In this document: positions 55,099 to 63,969 of the stretch, piece after piece
Layout: each line of letters opens with the position of its first letter
Position numbering within the stretch: the first letter of the stretch is position 1
DNA from: Izhakiella capsodis
Lineage (GTDB): Bacteria; Pseudomonadota; Gammaproteobacteria; Enterobacterales; Enterobacteriaceae
NCBI RefSeq assembly: GCF_900115045.1
Contig: NZ_FOVC01000003.1
Coordinates: 1 to 64,000, forward strand
Direction: 5' to 3'
DNA length: 64,000 nt
The notes under the pieces: model-generated
Told to the model about the DNA's origin: nothing
Databases searched by the model: none
The model's input: the letters and a program-made list of their open reading frames with translations, nothing else
Translations under genes and position numbers: made by a program

Positions 55099-55126
55099 AG
55101 ACGGGCGCAAAAAATTGCGCTCGTCT
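55099..55126. other. Strong hairpin between the fhu remnants
   Basis: AGACGGGCGCAA (55099-55110) pairs with TTGCGCTCGTCT (55115-55126) through 12 bp with one mismatch (G-U on one strand), loop AAAA. It starts just after the fhuA remnant stop and could be an old transcript-end or processing structure. Confidence 0.5.
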
Positions 55127-55131
55127 GTGCA

Positions 55132-55270
55132 TCAGAAGCGGAAACGCACACTGGCAACAATCTGGCAATCGTAGCGCCAGTAGCGGTCTGTTAACGACTG
55201 GCAATGTGTTTGCTATCAGACACATTGCTGATATCCCTCTGTCGCAGACGCAGACAGACCAGCGCGTCCC
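55132..55270 (-). pseudogene. fhuA: 3' remnant of fhuA-type TonB-dependent siderophore receptor
   Basis: On the minus strand CQIVASVRFRF-stop (stop at 55134-55132) is the C-terminal beta-strand of a TonB-dependent receptor, ending in Phe. In another frame just upstream NVSDSKHIAS (55226-55197) matches the penultimate strand region of FhuA-type receptors (N-x-x-D-x-x-x-V-A-S). An intervening TAA and the frame change show decay. mrcB-fhuA is the ancestral order; phoN now lies between mrcB and this scar. Confidence 0.72.
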
Positions 55271-55379
55271 CGTCGCATTGCATTAAGGCATCCAGCGAGG
55301 TGCAACCGCCAACGACGACGTTCTCAACGCGCTACTATTAGTACGCGGATTCTCCCCGCTGAATCCTCAGCGGCCAATG

Positions 55380-56165
55380 TTACTCATGCTGTTCTTTCAG
55401 AAGATGATTAACTTCTTCCTGTGCCTGTTTCATCTCTTTCTGAAACGCCGGTATGCTTTGCAGACGTGAATACTCAGCCCCGCCTACGAAACGCCCGGCA
55501 TTCACATCACTTTGCCAGTGTGCACCGCAAATAACCCTGCTCTGTCCATACTCCCATGCACGTTTCAACACCGCGTCGCCACGATCCGGACGCAGTTGAG
55601 ACAGGATCAGCGCAATGTTGGTGGCATAGGCCGTATGACCTGAGGGGTAAGAACCGTTAGTTCGGATGGAGTTCTCCTCCGCCAGCGGCTGGCAGGTATG
55701 ATGTTTGAAGTAAACAAAAGGACGTTCACGCAGATAAAACTTCTTGGCCGTTTCCGGTGCATAGTCGCCGCTATCTACGTTGAGATAATCCATGATCCGA
55801 TACAGTGCCGGCGTGGTTTCCGGCGAGATCGTTAAGCCAAAAGGTTTGGAAAAAATGCGGGCCACGTTTGGCGTGCTCATATCTGAATCCACGGTAGCCT
55901 GCTTCCAGCGCGGTGTACCTTTCAGCGCGTAGCCCGCTTTATACTCAGCAATATCCAGCGCAAACAGCGGGTCGCCTTTTTTCGGCGGCGGCGGCAGATA
56001 AGCTTTGCTACTGAAGGCCTGAGCCGCATCGTGAAAAGTTGGCCCGGTCATCTTGTGCCATGTTACTTCGGCGTCTTTCCCTGACTGATCGGCGGCAAAG
56101 GTTGATGTGGTAATAAACAGACCACATGCGGCAAAAAGTGCTACGCTCAATGCTGATTTTTTCAT
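55380..56165 (-). CDS. phoN: Class A non-specific acid phosphatase
   Basis: A periplasmic enzyme of the PAP2 superfamily that removes phosphate from many organic phosphomonoesters. The 261-residue precursor has a signal peptide of about 25 residues (ends TFA). The signature K-x6-RP (141-149), PSGH (174-177) and SR-x5-H-x3-D (209-220) is complete. It replaces the fhuACDB operon between mrcB and hemL, which suggests acquisition or relocation. No clear PhoP box was found upstream. Confidence 0.93.
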   Translation of the reverse strand: MKKSALSVALFAACGLFITTSTFAADQSGKDAEVTWHKMTGPTFHDAAQAFSSKAYLPPPPKKGDPLFALDIAEYKAGYALKGTPRWKQATVDSDMSTPNVARIFSKPFGLTISPETTPALYRIMDYLNVDSGDYAPETAKKFYLRERPFVYFKHHTCQPLAEENSIRTNGSYPSGHTAYATNIALILSQLRPDRGDAVLKRAWEYGQSRVICGAHWQSDVNAGRFVGGAEYSRLQSIPAFQKEMKQAQEEVNHLLKEQHE

Positions 56166-56285
56166 TTCTATTCCTTAGTTTTTTTAAAAAAGCGCGCAAA
56201 TGCTACCAAAACCACTGAGCCAAATTTGTGATCGGTGACCAACAATTTCCTGCATATTTTCTTAAAAATTCAATGTGTTGCCTCT

Positions 56286-56321
56286 AAAAAAAAAGCCAGG
56301 CGTGCAGGCGACTGGCTTTTT
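56286..56321 (-). terminator. Intrinsic terminator after mrcB
   Basis: On the minus strand AAAAAGCCAG (56321-56312) pairs perfectly with CTGGCTTTTT (56299-56290) around 12 bases, and the T run extends to nine. It lies 19 bases after the mrcB stop. It may also act on the opposite strand. Confidence 0.88.
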
Positions 56322-56339
56322 AAGTTAGGTGAAATACGC

Positions 56340-58847
56340 TTATTTACTGCCGAACATCTCCTTGATCCAGCCAGCTACGCCGCCGCTCTCCTTTTTTTCC
56401 TCCTGAGGTTGCGGCTGTTGATCGGGCAACATATGTTGCTGCTGTAACTGTTGCTGTTGGCTATCCTGCTGTTGCTGCTGGCAGAGTGCATTCGCGTCCG
56501 TCGTCCAAACCGGCAGCGTACCCGCTACGTCAGTGTCACTGCCGCAGACAAAATTGCCGTTGGCATCAACATTCATTGAGGTAATGCCTTCAGGCGGTGT
56601 CAGCACCAGCGGCAGCGGCGGCTGATTATCCAGGTAATGACGATAAATCTGCATTGCTCCGCTGGAACCATACAGGTTGGTTGGCTTGTTGTTATCGCGG
56701 CCAACCCAGGTGACAGCCACTTCTTTACCATCAATACCAGCAAACCAGCTATCCACCTGGTTATTCGTGGTACCGGTTTTGCCTGCCAGGTGCGCATTCG
56801 GGAAGCGCGCACCCAAAGCATGAGCTGTACCACGTACCACAACCTTTTGCAGCGCATACATCGTGAGATACGCTGCCTGAGCCGGCACTACGCGTTCAGA
56901 CTGTGGGTAGCTCTGATAAAGCACCTTCCCATCCTGAGTAATAACAGAACGCAGTGCTGATAGCGGTGCACGATCACCGCCGCTGGCAATAGTCTGGAAC
57001 GCCTGAGCCACTTCGATCGGTGTCAGGTTCAGCGCACCGAGCAGCATTGCCGGCACCGGCTGGATCTGATCTTCAGGTGCTCCCAGCTTACCCCAAGTAT
57101 TCACGATCGAATCCAGCCCCAGCGTCATGCCAAGATTAACGGTTGGCACATTCATCGAGTTTACCAGCGCGTCTATCAACTTCACCTGGCCGCTGAAACG
57201 ACGATCGTCATTTTGCGGTTTCCATGTCTGACCATTTGGTAATTTCATGGCGATTGGGGTGTCCCCCAGCCAGGTATTCAGACGGTATTTATCCGGTTGG
57301 CTCAGCGCCGTTAAATAGGTGGCTGGTTTCGCCAGCGATCCGATCGACCGACGCGCCAGCATCGCGCGATTGTAACCGGGATACTGTGGATCGGCACCGC
57401 CCACCATCGCGCGCACTTCTCCGGTGAAGCGGTCAACAATCACCATCGCCGTTTCTAAATCTTTCAGACCACGTTGTTTACGTAGCGCCGCGATACCATC
57501 AACCACCGCTTTTTCCGCAGCATCCTGAGAGATGGGATCAAGGGTAGTGAAGATTTTTACGCCGGAAAGATCGTTAATTTTGTCACCGAGTTTAGCCTGC
57601 AATTCCTCACGCACCATTTGCATGAAAGCGGGCTGAGGAGTGAGTACTCCCCCCCTGGGCTGCACACCGAGAGGACGCGCTGACAAGGTGTTATATAAAT
57701 CCTGATCAATATAATTTTGCTGCAGCAGTAAGTGCAGCACCACGTTACGTCGCTCCAGTGCCAGCTTTGGATTGCGCCACGGATTATATAACGACGCTCC
57801 TTTAACCATCCCGACCAACAGCGCCTGCTGATCGAGGCTCAACTCATCGACGGGACGACCGAAATAGTACAGGCTGGCCAGCGGAAAGCCGCGGATCTGA
57901 TCGTTGCCTGCCTGACCGAGATAAACCTCATTCAGGTAAAGCTCCAGAATGCGCTCCTTGCCGTAGCGCGCATCCATGATCAGCGCCATATAAGCTTCGT
58001 TAGCTTTACGCCATAGTGAACGTTCGCTGCTAAGAAACATGTTTTTAACCAGCTGCTGCGTCAAAGTACTGCCGCCCTGCACGGTTCGACCGGCGGAAAG
58101 ATTCGCCAGGAAAGCGCGGCCGATAGAGTAGAGGCTGATACCATCATGCTCATAGAAATGGCGATCTTCGGTGGCAATCAGCGTATCGACCAGCAAATTT
58201 GGGAAGCCGGAACGCGGCACATACAGGCGTTGCTCACCGTTAGGTGATTGCAACATGGTAATAAGACGTGGATCAAGTCGGAAATAGCCAAAATTGCGGC
58301 CGTTATCGAGATTCTTTATTTCTGTTAGCGTGTTGCCGCTAAAGGTCATCTGCGCGTGGATCTGCCCCTCGTCGCCATCGGGGAAGTCAAACGGACGGCG
58401 TAGTAACTCAATATTATTGCCGTGGACGGCAAACTCTCCCGGACGCGTAATGCGGGAAACCTCCCGATACTGGGTGCCATCCAGCAGCGCGATCATCTCT
58501 TTTTCGCTGTAGGTCATCCCCGGCTCAAGGCTGACAATGCGACCGTATACGGCCGCGGGTAGCTGCCACACATTGCCATCAATGCGATTGCTAATTTTCG
58601 CATTCAGCCAGAAGCCGTAGGCGATAATAATGACGATGAGTAGCAAAAAGAGCTTGATAAACAGCCCAAGCCAGCGTCGCTTACCTCCCCGCGGTCCACC
58701 TTTACCTTTACGCGGCACGAATGTTACCTCCTCATCATCATCATCTGCATAATCTTCTTCCTTCCGGCGACCCCACCTGACGCGGCTGCGCGGCGGTTTG
58801 GGCTGTTTTCCTTTGCGCCCAATAGGTTCGCGATCGTTACCAGACAT
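56340..58847 (-). CDS. mrcB: Penicillin-binding protein 1B
   Basis: A bifunctional peptidoglycan glycosyltransferase and DD-transpeptidase of the inner membrane, 835 residues (844 in E. coli). A basic cytoplasmic tail precedes the single membrane helix (about 62-83). The UB2H domain that binds LpoB follows. The GT51 active site is in ATEDRHFYEHDG. The transpeptidase motifs are S-L-A-K (GSLAKP), S-M-N and KTGTT. The C-terminal tail contains a glutamine-rich tract (56400-56490). It is separated from hrpB by 98 bases. Confidence 0.98.
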   Translation of the reverse strand: MSGNDREPIGRKGKQPKPPRSRVRWGRRKEEDYADDDDEEVTFVPRKGKGGPRGGKRRWLGLFIKLFLLLIVIIIAYGFWLNAKISNRIDGNVWQLPAAVYGRIVSLEPGMTYSEKEMIALLDGTQYREVSRITRPGEFAVHGNNIELLRRPFDFPDGDEGQIHAQMTFSGNTLTEIKNLDNGRNFGYFRLDPRLITMLQSPNGEQRLYVPRSGFPNLLVDTLIATEDRHFYEHDGISLYSIGRAFLANLSAGRTVQGGSTLTQQLVKNMFLSSERSLWRKANEAYMALIMDARYGKERILELYLNEVYLGQAGNDQIRGFPLASLYYFGRPVDELSLDQQALLVGMVKGASLYNPWRNPKLALERRNVVLHLLLQQNYIDQDLYNTLSARPLGVQPRGGVLTPQPAFMQMVREELQAKLGDKINDLSGVKIFTTLDPISQDAAEKAVVDGIAALRKQRGLKDLETAMVIVDRFTGEVRAMVGGADPQYPGYNRAMLARRSIGSLAKPATYLTALSQPDKYRLNTWLGDTPIAMKLPNGQTWKPQNDDRRFSGQVKLIDALVNSMNVPTVNLGMTLGLDSIVNTWGKLGAPEDQIQPVPAMLLGALNLTPIEVAQAFQTIASGGDRAPLSALRSVITQDGKVLYQSYPQSERVVPAQAAYLTMYALQKVVVRGTAHALGARFPNAHLAGKTGTTNNQVDSWFAGIDGKEVAVTWVGRDNNKPTNLYGSSGAMQIYRHYLDNQPPLPLVLTPPEGITSMNVDANGNFVCGSDTDVAGTLPVWTTDANALCQQQQQDSQQQQLQQQHMLPDQQPQPQEEKKESGGVAGWIKEMFGSK

Positions 58848-58945
58848 AGGTTACTTTTCTCCAGGGGTAGCCGGCATCCAGACCGGCTTACTTTCCAACT
58901 GTTCATTGCCAGACAGAAGTGAAACCTTCTGAATTGCACTCCCGT

Positions 58946-61390
58946 TTACTTAGACGGCAGGTGTTTTTTGGTGCGGCGCGTCGGCAACGCCGACGCTGGG
59001 TCATCCGGCCAGAGATGTTTAGGATAACGCCCCTTCATCTCTTTCTTAACGTCATGATAAGCCCCTTGCCAAAAAGCAGCCAGGTCGCGTGTTATCTGCA
59101 ACGGGCGCTGCGCAGGCGACAGCAGGGACAGTACAAGGGGAATACGACCCTGTGCAATGCAGGGATTCTGCGCTTCACCAAGCATCTCCTGTAGCCGAAC
59201 CGCCAGTAAAGGAGGTTTGTCTTCATGGTATTCAATCGGCAGCCGATTTCCTGTCGGCACAGTGTAATGAGTTGGCAACAGAGTATCCAGCTGTTGGCGC
59301 TGCGACCATGTTAATAAGTGTAAGAGAGCCTGGTACAGATCGATATTTAATAATCCCTTTATATCCTTAACGCCGCGCATTACGGGTAATAACCACTTAT
59401 CAAGAGTAAATATCAAGTCTGCGTCTTCGACTTTTGGCCAGTTTTGTTCCGGTAGCCAGCGGTGCGCGCAGTAAAGCCGCAGTCGTAGCTGCGTTGCCGC
59501 CTTGCTCCAGTTCAGCACGATTAAACCGCGATGCGTTATCCAGCGTAGCATAGCCTGATGCAACTCCTCCTCGCCAGGCTGTGGCATGGGGCGCGATTTG
59601 ACTATCAGCTGGCCGATCTGCTCTCGTTGCCAGGCGCGCAGCGTGAGCCGATCCTCATCCCATTCGACCTCGGTCTGCGTTTGCAGCAATTCAGGACATC
59701 GGGCGATAAGCGCATTGACATCTACGCCCAGTCCCAGCCGCAAACGGCCATCGGGCTGACCATCGCGCAATAAGACATCCAGCGCGAACAGCCATTCATA
59801 GTGCGCCAGCGCTGCATCCGACGCCAGCGCGATACCGCTACCGCTTGCCAGCAAATAGCGGCCACTCGCGCCACGACGCTGCGCAAGACGATCGGCAAAA
59901 GCGCTGGCAAGCAGCGGGACAATTGCATCGACATTCACCCCGGCGTCCAGAGGACTGCCGACCAGCTGACGCGCACGCTGCTGCCAGTGAGGTGATGGCC
60001 GATGAAAAGCAGCTAACAAATCACCGCTGCCATCGCGCGGTGGTTCCTCAAGAATAGCCGTCAGTAGCGCCGCCGTCGCCTGCTGCGTGGGTGCCAGCTC
60101 AGCGGCGGTAACCAGCATCGCGGCCAGTCGCGGATCGATGCCTGGCTTTGCCATACGTCGACCTTTCAGGCTCAGAGCATGCCGTTCATCGGTGGCGCCC
60201 AGCTGCCGAAGCAACTGCCGCGCCGCCTGTAGATTGTTCTCCGGTGGCGCATCCAGCCAGTTTAAATCCTGCGCTGAAGCACACCCCCACTGCAACAGCT
60301 CCAGCCAGAAGGCGCTCAGGTCACAGCGCAAAATCTCTGGCTGGGCGTGTCCGGCAGCACGCTCCGCCTGCTCCGCGCTAATCAGATGCAGGCAGACCCC
60401 CGGCGACAACCGCCCCGCACGCCCCGCACGCTGGGTCATTGATGCCTGGCTGACGCGTTGAGTCTGCAAACGACTCAGCCCGCTACGCGGATCGAACATC
60501 GTCACCCGCTCCAACGCGCAGTCAAGCACCAGCCGGATACCTTCAATAGTCAGGCTGGTTTCGGCAATATTGGTTGCCAGTACCACCTTACGCCGTCCCG
60601 AAGGGGACGGTAATATCGCTTTACGCTGTTCAGCCAGCGGTAGAGCGCCATATAAAGGACAGATATCCACATCCAGCGCTACTCGTGCTTGCAGTTCACG
60701 CTCAACGCGACGGATTTCCGCAATGCCAGGAAGAAACACCAGCATTGACCCCTTTTCATCAACCAGCATCTGACTGGCCTGACGCGCCACGCTTTGTTCA
60801 AATCCAAGGGCCAGATCCAGCGGTTGATAGCGCCGCTCAACTGGCCAGCTGCGCCCGGCCGACACGACCAGCGGTGCTTCAGGCAGCAGCTCCTGAAGTC
60901 GGCTGTTATCGAGCGTGGCGGACATCAGTAATATTTTCAGATTGTCGCGCAACCCCTGCTGTACGTCGAGTAACAGCGCCAGAGCCAGATCGGCTTGCAA
61001 ACTGCGCTCGTGAAATTCGTCAAGAATAACCAGCGCGACGCCTTCCAGCATCGGATCGTTTTGCAACATGCGGGTAAGGATACCTTCAGTGACGACCTCA
61101 AGGCGGGTTGCCTTACTGACCGCCCTCTCTCCGCGCATACGGTAGCCCACCGTGATCCCCGGCTGCTCTCCCAGCTGTTCGGCCAGACGCTGTGCCACGT
61201 TACGCGCCGCCAGCCGCCGCGGCTCCAGCATAATGATGCGTCCCGGCAGCGAGGCCTGCTGCAATAATTGTAGTGGCAGCCAGGTTGATTTCCCGGCGCC
61301 GGTCGGCGCAGCCAGCAACACCTGATTGTTCTGCCTCAGCGCACCCAGCACCTCGGAAAGGACTTCACTAACGGGTACCCCATCATTCAC
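58946..61390 (-). CDS. hrpB: ATP-dependent helicase HrpB
   Basis: A DEAH-type (DExH) RNA helicase of 814 residues with unsettled function. Walker A APTGAGKST (28-36), the DEFH box in VILDEFHERSLQ, SATL and QRAGRAGRLSPG (motif VI) are all present. The HrpB-specific C-terminal domain ends RTKKHLPSK. It is transcribed towards mrcB as in E. coli and diverges from the thpR remnant. Confidence 0.96.
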   Translation of the reverse strand: MNDGVPVSEVLSEVLGALRQNNQVLLAAPTGAGKSTWLPLQLLQQASLPGRIIMLEPRRLAARNVAQRLAEQLGEQPGITVGYRMRGERAVSKATRLEVVTEGILTRMLQNDPMLEGVALVILDEFHERSLQADLALALLLDVQQGLRDNLKILLMSATLDNSRLQELLPEAPLVVSAGRSWPVERRYQPLDLALGFEQSVARQASQMLVDEKGSMLVFLPGIAEIRRVERELQARVALDVDICPLYGALPLAEQRKAILPSPSGRRKVVLATNIAETSLTIEGIRLVLDCALERVTMFDPRSGLSRLQTQRVSQASMTQRAGRAGRLSPGVCLHLISAEQAERAAGHAQPEILRCDLSAFWLELLQWGCASAQDLNWLDAPPENNLQAARQLLRQLGATDERHALSLKGRRMAKPGIDPRLAAMLVTAAELAPTQQATAALLTAILEEPPRDGSGDLLAAFHRPSPHWQQRARQLVGSPLDAGVNVDAIVPLLASAFADRLAQRRGASGRYLLASGSGIALASDAALAHYEWLFALDVLLRDGQPDGRLRLGLGVDVNALIARCPELLQTQTEVEWDEDRLTLRAWQREQIGQLIVKSRPMPQPGEEELHQAMLRWITHRGLIVLNWSKAATQLRLRLYCAHRWLPEQNWPKVEDADLIFTLDKWLLPVMRGVKDIKGLLNIDLYQALLHLLTWSQRQQLDTLLPTHYTVPTGNRLPIEYHEDKPPLLAVRLQEMLGEAQNPCIAQGRIPLVLSLLSPAQRPLQITRDLAAFWQGAYHDVKKEMKGRYPKHLWPDDPASALPTRRTKKHLPSK

Positions 61391-61538
61391 CTGCTTACTC
61401 CCCGGACTGGCCTCAAACTGGCGAGCATTGTAGCATTTAGCTTTACGACTGCGAGTCTGAGCCCAAAATGTCCGATAGCTGACAGCGGTTATTTGCCGTT
61501 ACACCTGCGGCGTGGGTGCCATAGCATGGCGTAGCACG

Positions 61539-61667
61539 CGTGAAACAGTGGCGATAGCGCCTCCGGGCTTCATGCTATTTTCCCGCCGCTCGCGTCACCC
61601 TGTACGCCTCTTGCTTTACCTTGGGCGAACAGACTATCAGGCCTTACAACACTGGAAACTGGATTAA
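61539..61667 (+). pseudogene. thpR: 3' remnant of thpR (RNA 2',3'-cyclic phosphodiesterase)
   Basis: The last 40 or so codons of ThpR (LigT) survive just before sfsA, where thpR stands in E. coli. RETVAIAPPGF (61539-61571) corresponds to the A-V-x-I-P-P-P-G-F region. VTLYASCF (61594-61617) lies in a second frame. GRTDYQALQHWKLD-stop (61623-61667) returns to the first frame, matching the family end G-R-T-x-Y-x-x-L-x-x-W. The HxTx catalytic motifs are gone. Frameshifts plus loss of the 5' part make it a pseudogene. Confidence 0.8.
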
Positions 61668-61670
61668 CCT

Positions 61671-62375
61671 ATGGAGTTTTCCCCAGCACTGCGTCAGGCA
61701 ACGCTTATCACCCGTTATAAACGCTTTCTGGCCGACGTGATCAGCGCCGAAGGCGAGACGCTAACCATTCACTGCGCCAACACCGGCGCCATGACCGGCT
61801 GCGCGACACCGGGCGATACCGTCTGGTATTCAACCAGTGATAGCAGCACGCGCAAATACCCACATAGTTGGGAATTAAGCCAAACCCGCGCAGGGCACTG
61901 GATTAGCGTCAACACCCTTCGAACAAATGCGCTGGTCAGAGAAGCGCTACAAGCTGGCTGGGTTCAGGCGCTATCTGGTTATCAAACGCTGAAAGCCGAG
62001 GTTAAATATGGAAGCGAGCGCAGCCGAATTGATTTTATGTTACAGGCAGAAGGGCGGGTTAACTGCTATATTGAAGTCAAATCCGTGACGCTGTTACAGC
62101 AAGGTAAAGGTTACTTTCCGGATGCGGTCACCGAACGGGGCCAGAAGCACCTGCGTGAACTTATCAGTGCTGCTTCAGAAGGCCACCGGGCGGTATTACT
62201 GTTTGCCGTGATGCACTCGGGAATTGAGGACGTATCCCCCGCCAGGCATATTGATAGTCGTTATGCAGAATTACTGGTACAGGCACAGCAGCAAGGCGTT
62301 GAAGTGCTGGCATATAAAGCGTCGCTATCCCATACAGGGATGCAGCTCAGAACATCGGTTGCGGTAAAGCTGTAA
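61671..62375 (+). CDS. sfsA: DNA-binding/sugar fermentation stimulation protein SfsA
   Basis: SfsA has 234 residues. Overexpression was linked to maltose use in E. coli, and the fold combines an OB domain with a nuclease-like domain, but its role is unclear. The N-terminus MEFSPALRQATLITRYKRF and the segments IHCANTGAMTGCATPG and YIEVKSVTL are typical. Its ATG begins 3 bases after the stop of the thpR remnant, the ancestral operon arrangement. Confidence 0.95.
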   Translation: MEFSPALRQATLITRYKRFLADVISAEGETLTIHCANTGAMTGCATPGDTVWYSTSDSSTRKYPHSWELSQTRAGHWISVNTLRTNALVREALQAGWVQALSGYQTLKAEVKYGSERSRIDFMLQAEGRVNCYIEVKSVTLLQQGKGYFPDAVTERGQKHLRELISAASEGHRAVLLFAVMHSGIEDVSPARHIDSRYAELLVQAQQQGVEVLAYKASLSHTGMQLRTSVAVKL

Positions 62376-62554
62376 TCATTTAGCTGCTTTACTGTTATAA
62401 GACTGTTTGGCGTCAATAGACTGTTACGCGTTTCCTCACAGGCTTGTCAAGACATGTTCAGGAATAATTGCCAACCTCAGCGGCTTCTGATATTTATAGC
62501 GGCCTGTTTTTCCCCTTTGGGGATCGATTGGGCGTGTTATCCAGGAGAAACAAC

Positions 62555-63010
62555 ATGCAAGAAGGGCAAAGCCGTAAAACGTCGTCCCTGAGTATTCTCG
62601 CCATCGCTGGGGTGGAGCCATATCAAGAGAAACCGGGCGAAGAGTATATGAATGAAGCCCAGCTGAATCACTTTAAGAAAATTCTTGAAGCATGGCGTAA
62701 TCAACTGCGCGATGAAGTGGATCGCACGGTATCACACATGCAGGATGAAGCGGCTAACTTCCCCGACCCCGTTGACCGCGCAGCGCAAGAAGAGGAGTTC
62801 AGCCTCGAACTGCGTAACCGCGACCGGGAGCGAAAGCTGATCAAAAAGATCGAAAAAACGCTGAAAAAAGTGGAAGACGACGATTTTGGCTTCTGCGAAT
62901 CCTGCGGCGTTGAGATCGGTATTCGCCGCCTGGAAGCGCGTCCGACCGCCGATTTGTGCATTGACTGCAAAACGCTGGCCGAAATTCGCGAAAAACAGAT
63001 GGCTGGCTGA
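62555..63010 (+). CDS. dksA: RNA polymerase-binding transcription factor DksA
   Basis: DksA enters the RNA polymerase secondary channel and acts with ppGpp on rRNA and amino acid promoters, such as the rrn P1 in this window. The 151 residues are almost identical to E. coli. The coiled-coil tip Asp71 and Asp74 and the zinc-finger cysteines C114, C117, C135 and C138 are all present. ATG 62555 is preceded by AGGAG; the open frame starting at 62468 is too long. It is followed by a hairpin and gluQ. Confidence 0.99.
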   Translation: MQEGQSRKTSSLSILAIAGVEPYQEKPGEEYMNEAQLNHFKKILEAWRNQLRDEVDRTVSHMQDEAANFPDPVDRAAQEEEFSLELRNRDRERKLIKKIEKTLKKVEDDDFGFCESCGVEIGIRRLEARPTADLCIDCKTLAEIREKQMAG

Positions 63011-63020
63011 TCAGCCTGAG

Positions 63021-63049
63021 GTTCCGCAGCAATCATCTTGCTGCGGAAC
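63021..63049. terminator. Perfect hairpin between dksA and gluQ
   Basis: GTTCCGCAGCAA (63021-63032) and TTGCTGCGGAAC (63038-63049) form a 12-bp perfect stem with a 5-base loop, 11 bases after dksA and 11 before gluQ. There is no T run, so it may protect the dksA 3' end or partly attenuate gluQ. Confidence 0.5.
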
Positions 63050-63060
63050 AGATTACACCC

Positions 63061-63969
63061 ATGACCTGCCCTTATATCGGTCGTTTCGCGCCTTCTCCCT
63101 CCGGCCCTCTCCATTTTGGCTCGCTGATTGCTGCTCTTGGCAGCTATTTGCAGGCCCGCGCCCGTCAGGGGCGCTGGCTGGTGCGCATTGAAGATATCGA
63201 TCCACCGCGCGAGATGCCCGGTGCCGCGGACCAGATCCTCGCCCAGCTTGAACATTACGGCCTGCGCTGGGACGGTGAAGTGCTCTGGCAGTCGCAGCGT
63301 CATGAAGCCTATCGCGCCGCGCTGGACAAGCTAATGCAAAACGGAATGAGCTACTACTGCACCTGTCATCGCAGCCGCATCCAGCAAATCGGTGGCTATT
63401 ATGACGGTGACTGTCGCTATCGCCAGCGGAGGCCGCACAATGCCGCCATCCGACTAAAAGTGGATCATCCCATACGGCAATTCTTCGATCAGCGCCGCGG
63501 GGTAATCGTTTGCGAACCGGCGCTGGCGCAAGAAGACTTTATTATTCATCGCCGCGATGGCTTGTTTGCCTATAATTTGGCGGTCGTGGTCGACGATCAC
63601 TTTCAAGGGATCACCGAGGTGGTACGCGGTGCCGATTTGATCGAACCTACCGTGCGTCAGATCACGCTGTTTCAACAGGCAGGCTGGCAAGCACCGCACT
63701 GGCTACATTTACCGTTGGCGCTCAACGCTGACGGCAACAAGCTCTCCAAACAGAATCATGCGGCCGCGTTGCCCGACGGCGATCCGCGTTTTACCCTCTG
63801 TCAGGCACTGCGCTTTTTAGGTCAGGCGGTACCGGAAGGCGTTGAGGACACGACCGTTGAAACACTGCTTAACACCGCCGTTGCACAATGGGATATAACG
63901 AGTATCCCGGTCAATGATGCGCAAAACGGCCTTGTTGCCACAACAGCATTCTCAAATGATTCGCACTGA
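63061..63969 (+). CDS. gluQ: Glutamyl-Q tRNA(Asp) synthetase
   Basis: GluQ (YadB), a paralogue of the catalytic core of glutamyl-tRNA synthetase, attaches glutamate to queuosine at position 34 of tRNA-Asp. The 302 residues lack an anticodon-binding domain. The HIGH-like PLHFGS (16-21) and KMSK-like KLSKQ are present, as are zinc ligands C100, C102, Y114 and C118. It follows dksA as in E. coli. The remaining 31 bases to the window end include TATGAT, probably part of the pcnB promoter. Confidence 0.97.
   Translation: MTCPYIGRFAPSPSGPLHFGSLIAALGSYLQARARQGRWLVRIEDIDPPREMPGAADQILAQLEHYGLRWDGEVLWQSQRHEAYRAALDKLMQNGMSYYCTCHRSRIQQIGGYYDGDCRYRQRRPHNAAIRLKVDHPIRQFFDQRRGVIVCEPALAQEDFIIHRRDGLFAYNLAVVVDDHFQGITEVVRGADLIEPTVRQITLFQQAGWQAPHWLHLPLALNADGNKLSKQNHAAALPDGDPRFTLCQALRFLGQAVPEGVEDTTVETLLNTAVAQWDITSIPVNDAQNGLVATTAFSNDSH

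Noticed and set aside
56400..56490. CAG/CAA-rich repeat, considered as a microsatellite or CRISPR-like array
   Set aside because: It is the glutamine-rich C-terminal tail of PBP1B in frame; no regular repeat-spacer structure.
62468..62554. 29-codon upstream extension of dksA
   Set aside because: It lacks a ribosome site, and ATG 62555 after AGGAG gives the conserved 151-residue DksA.
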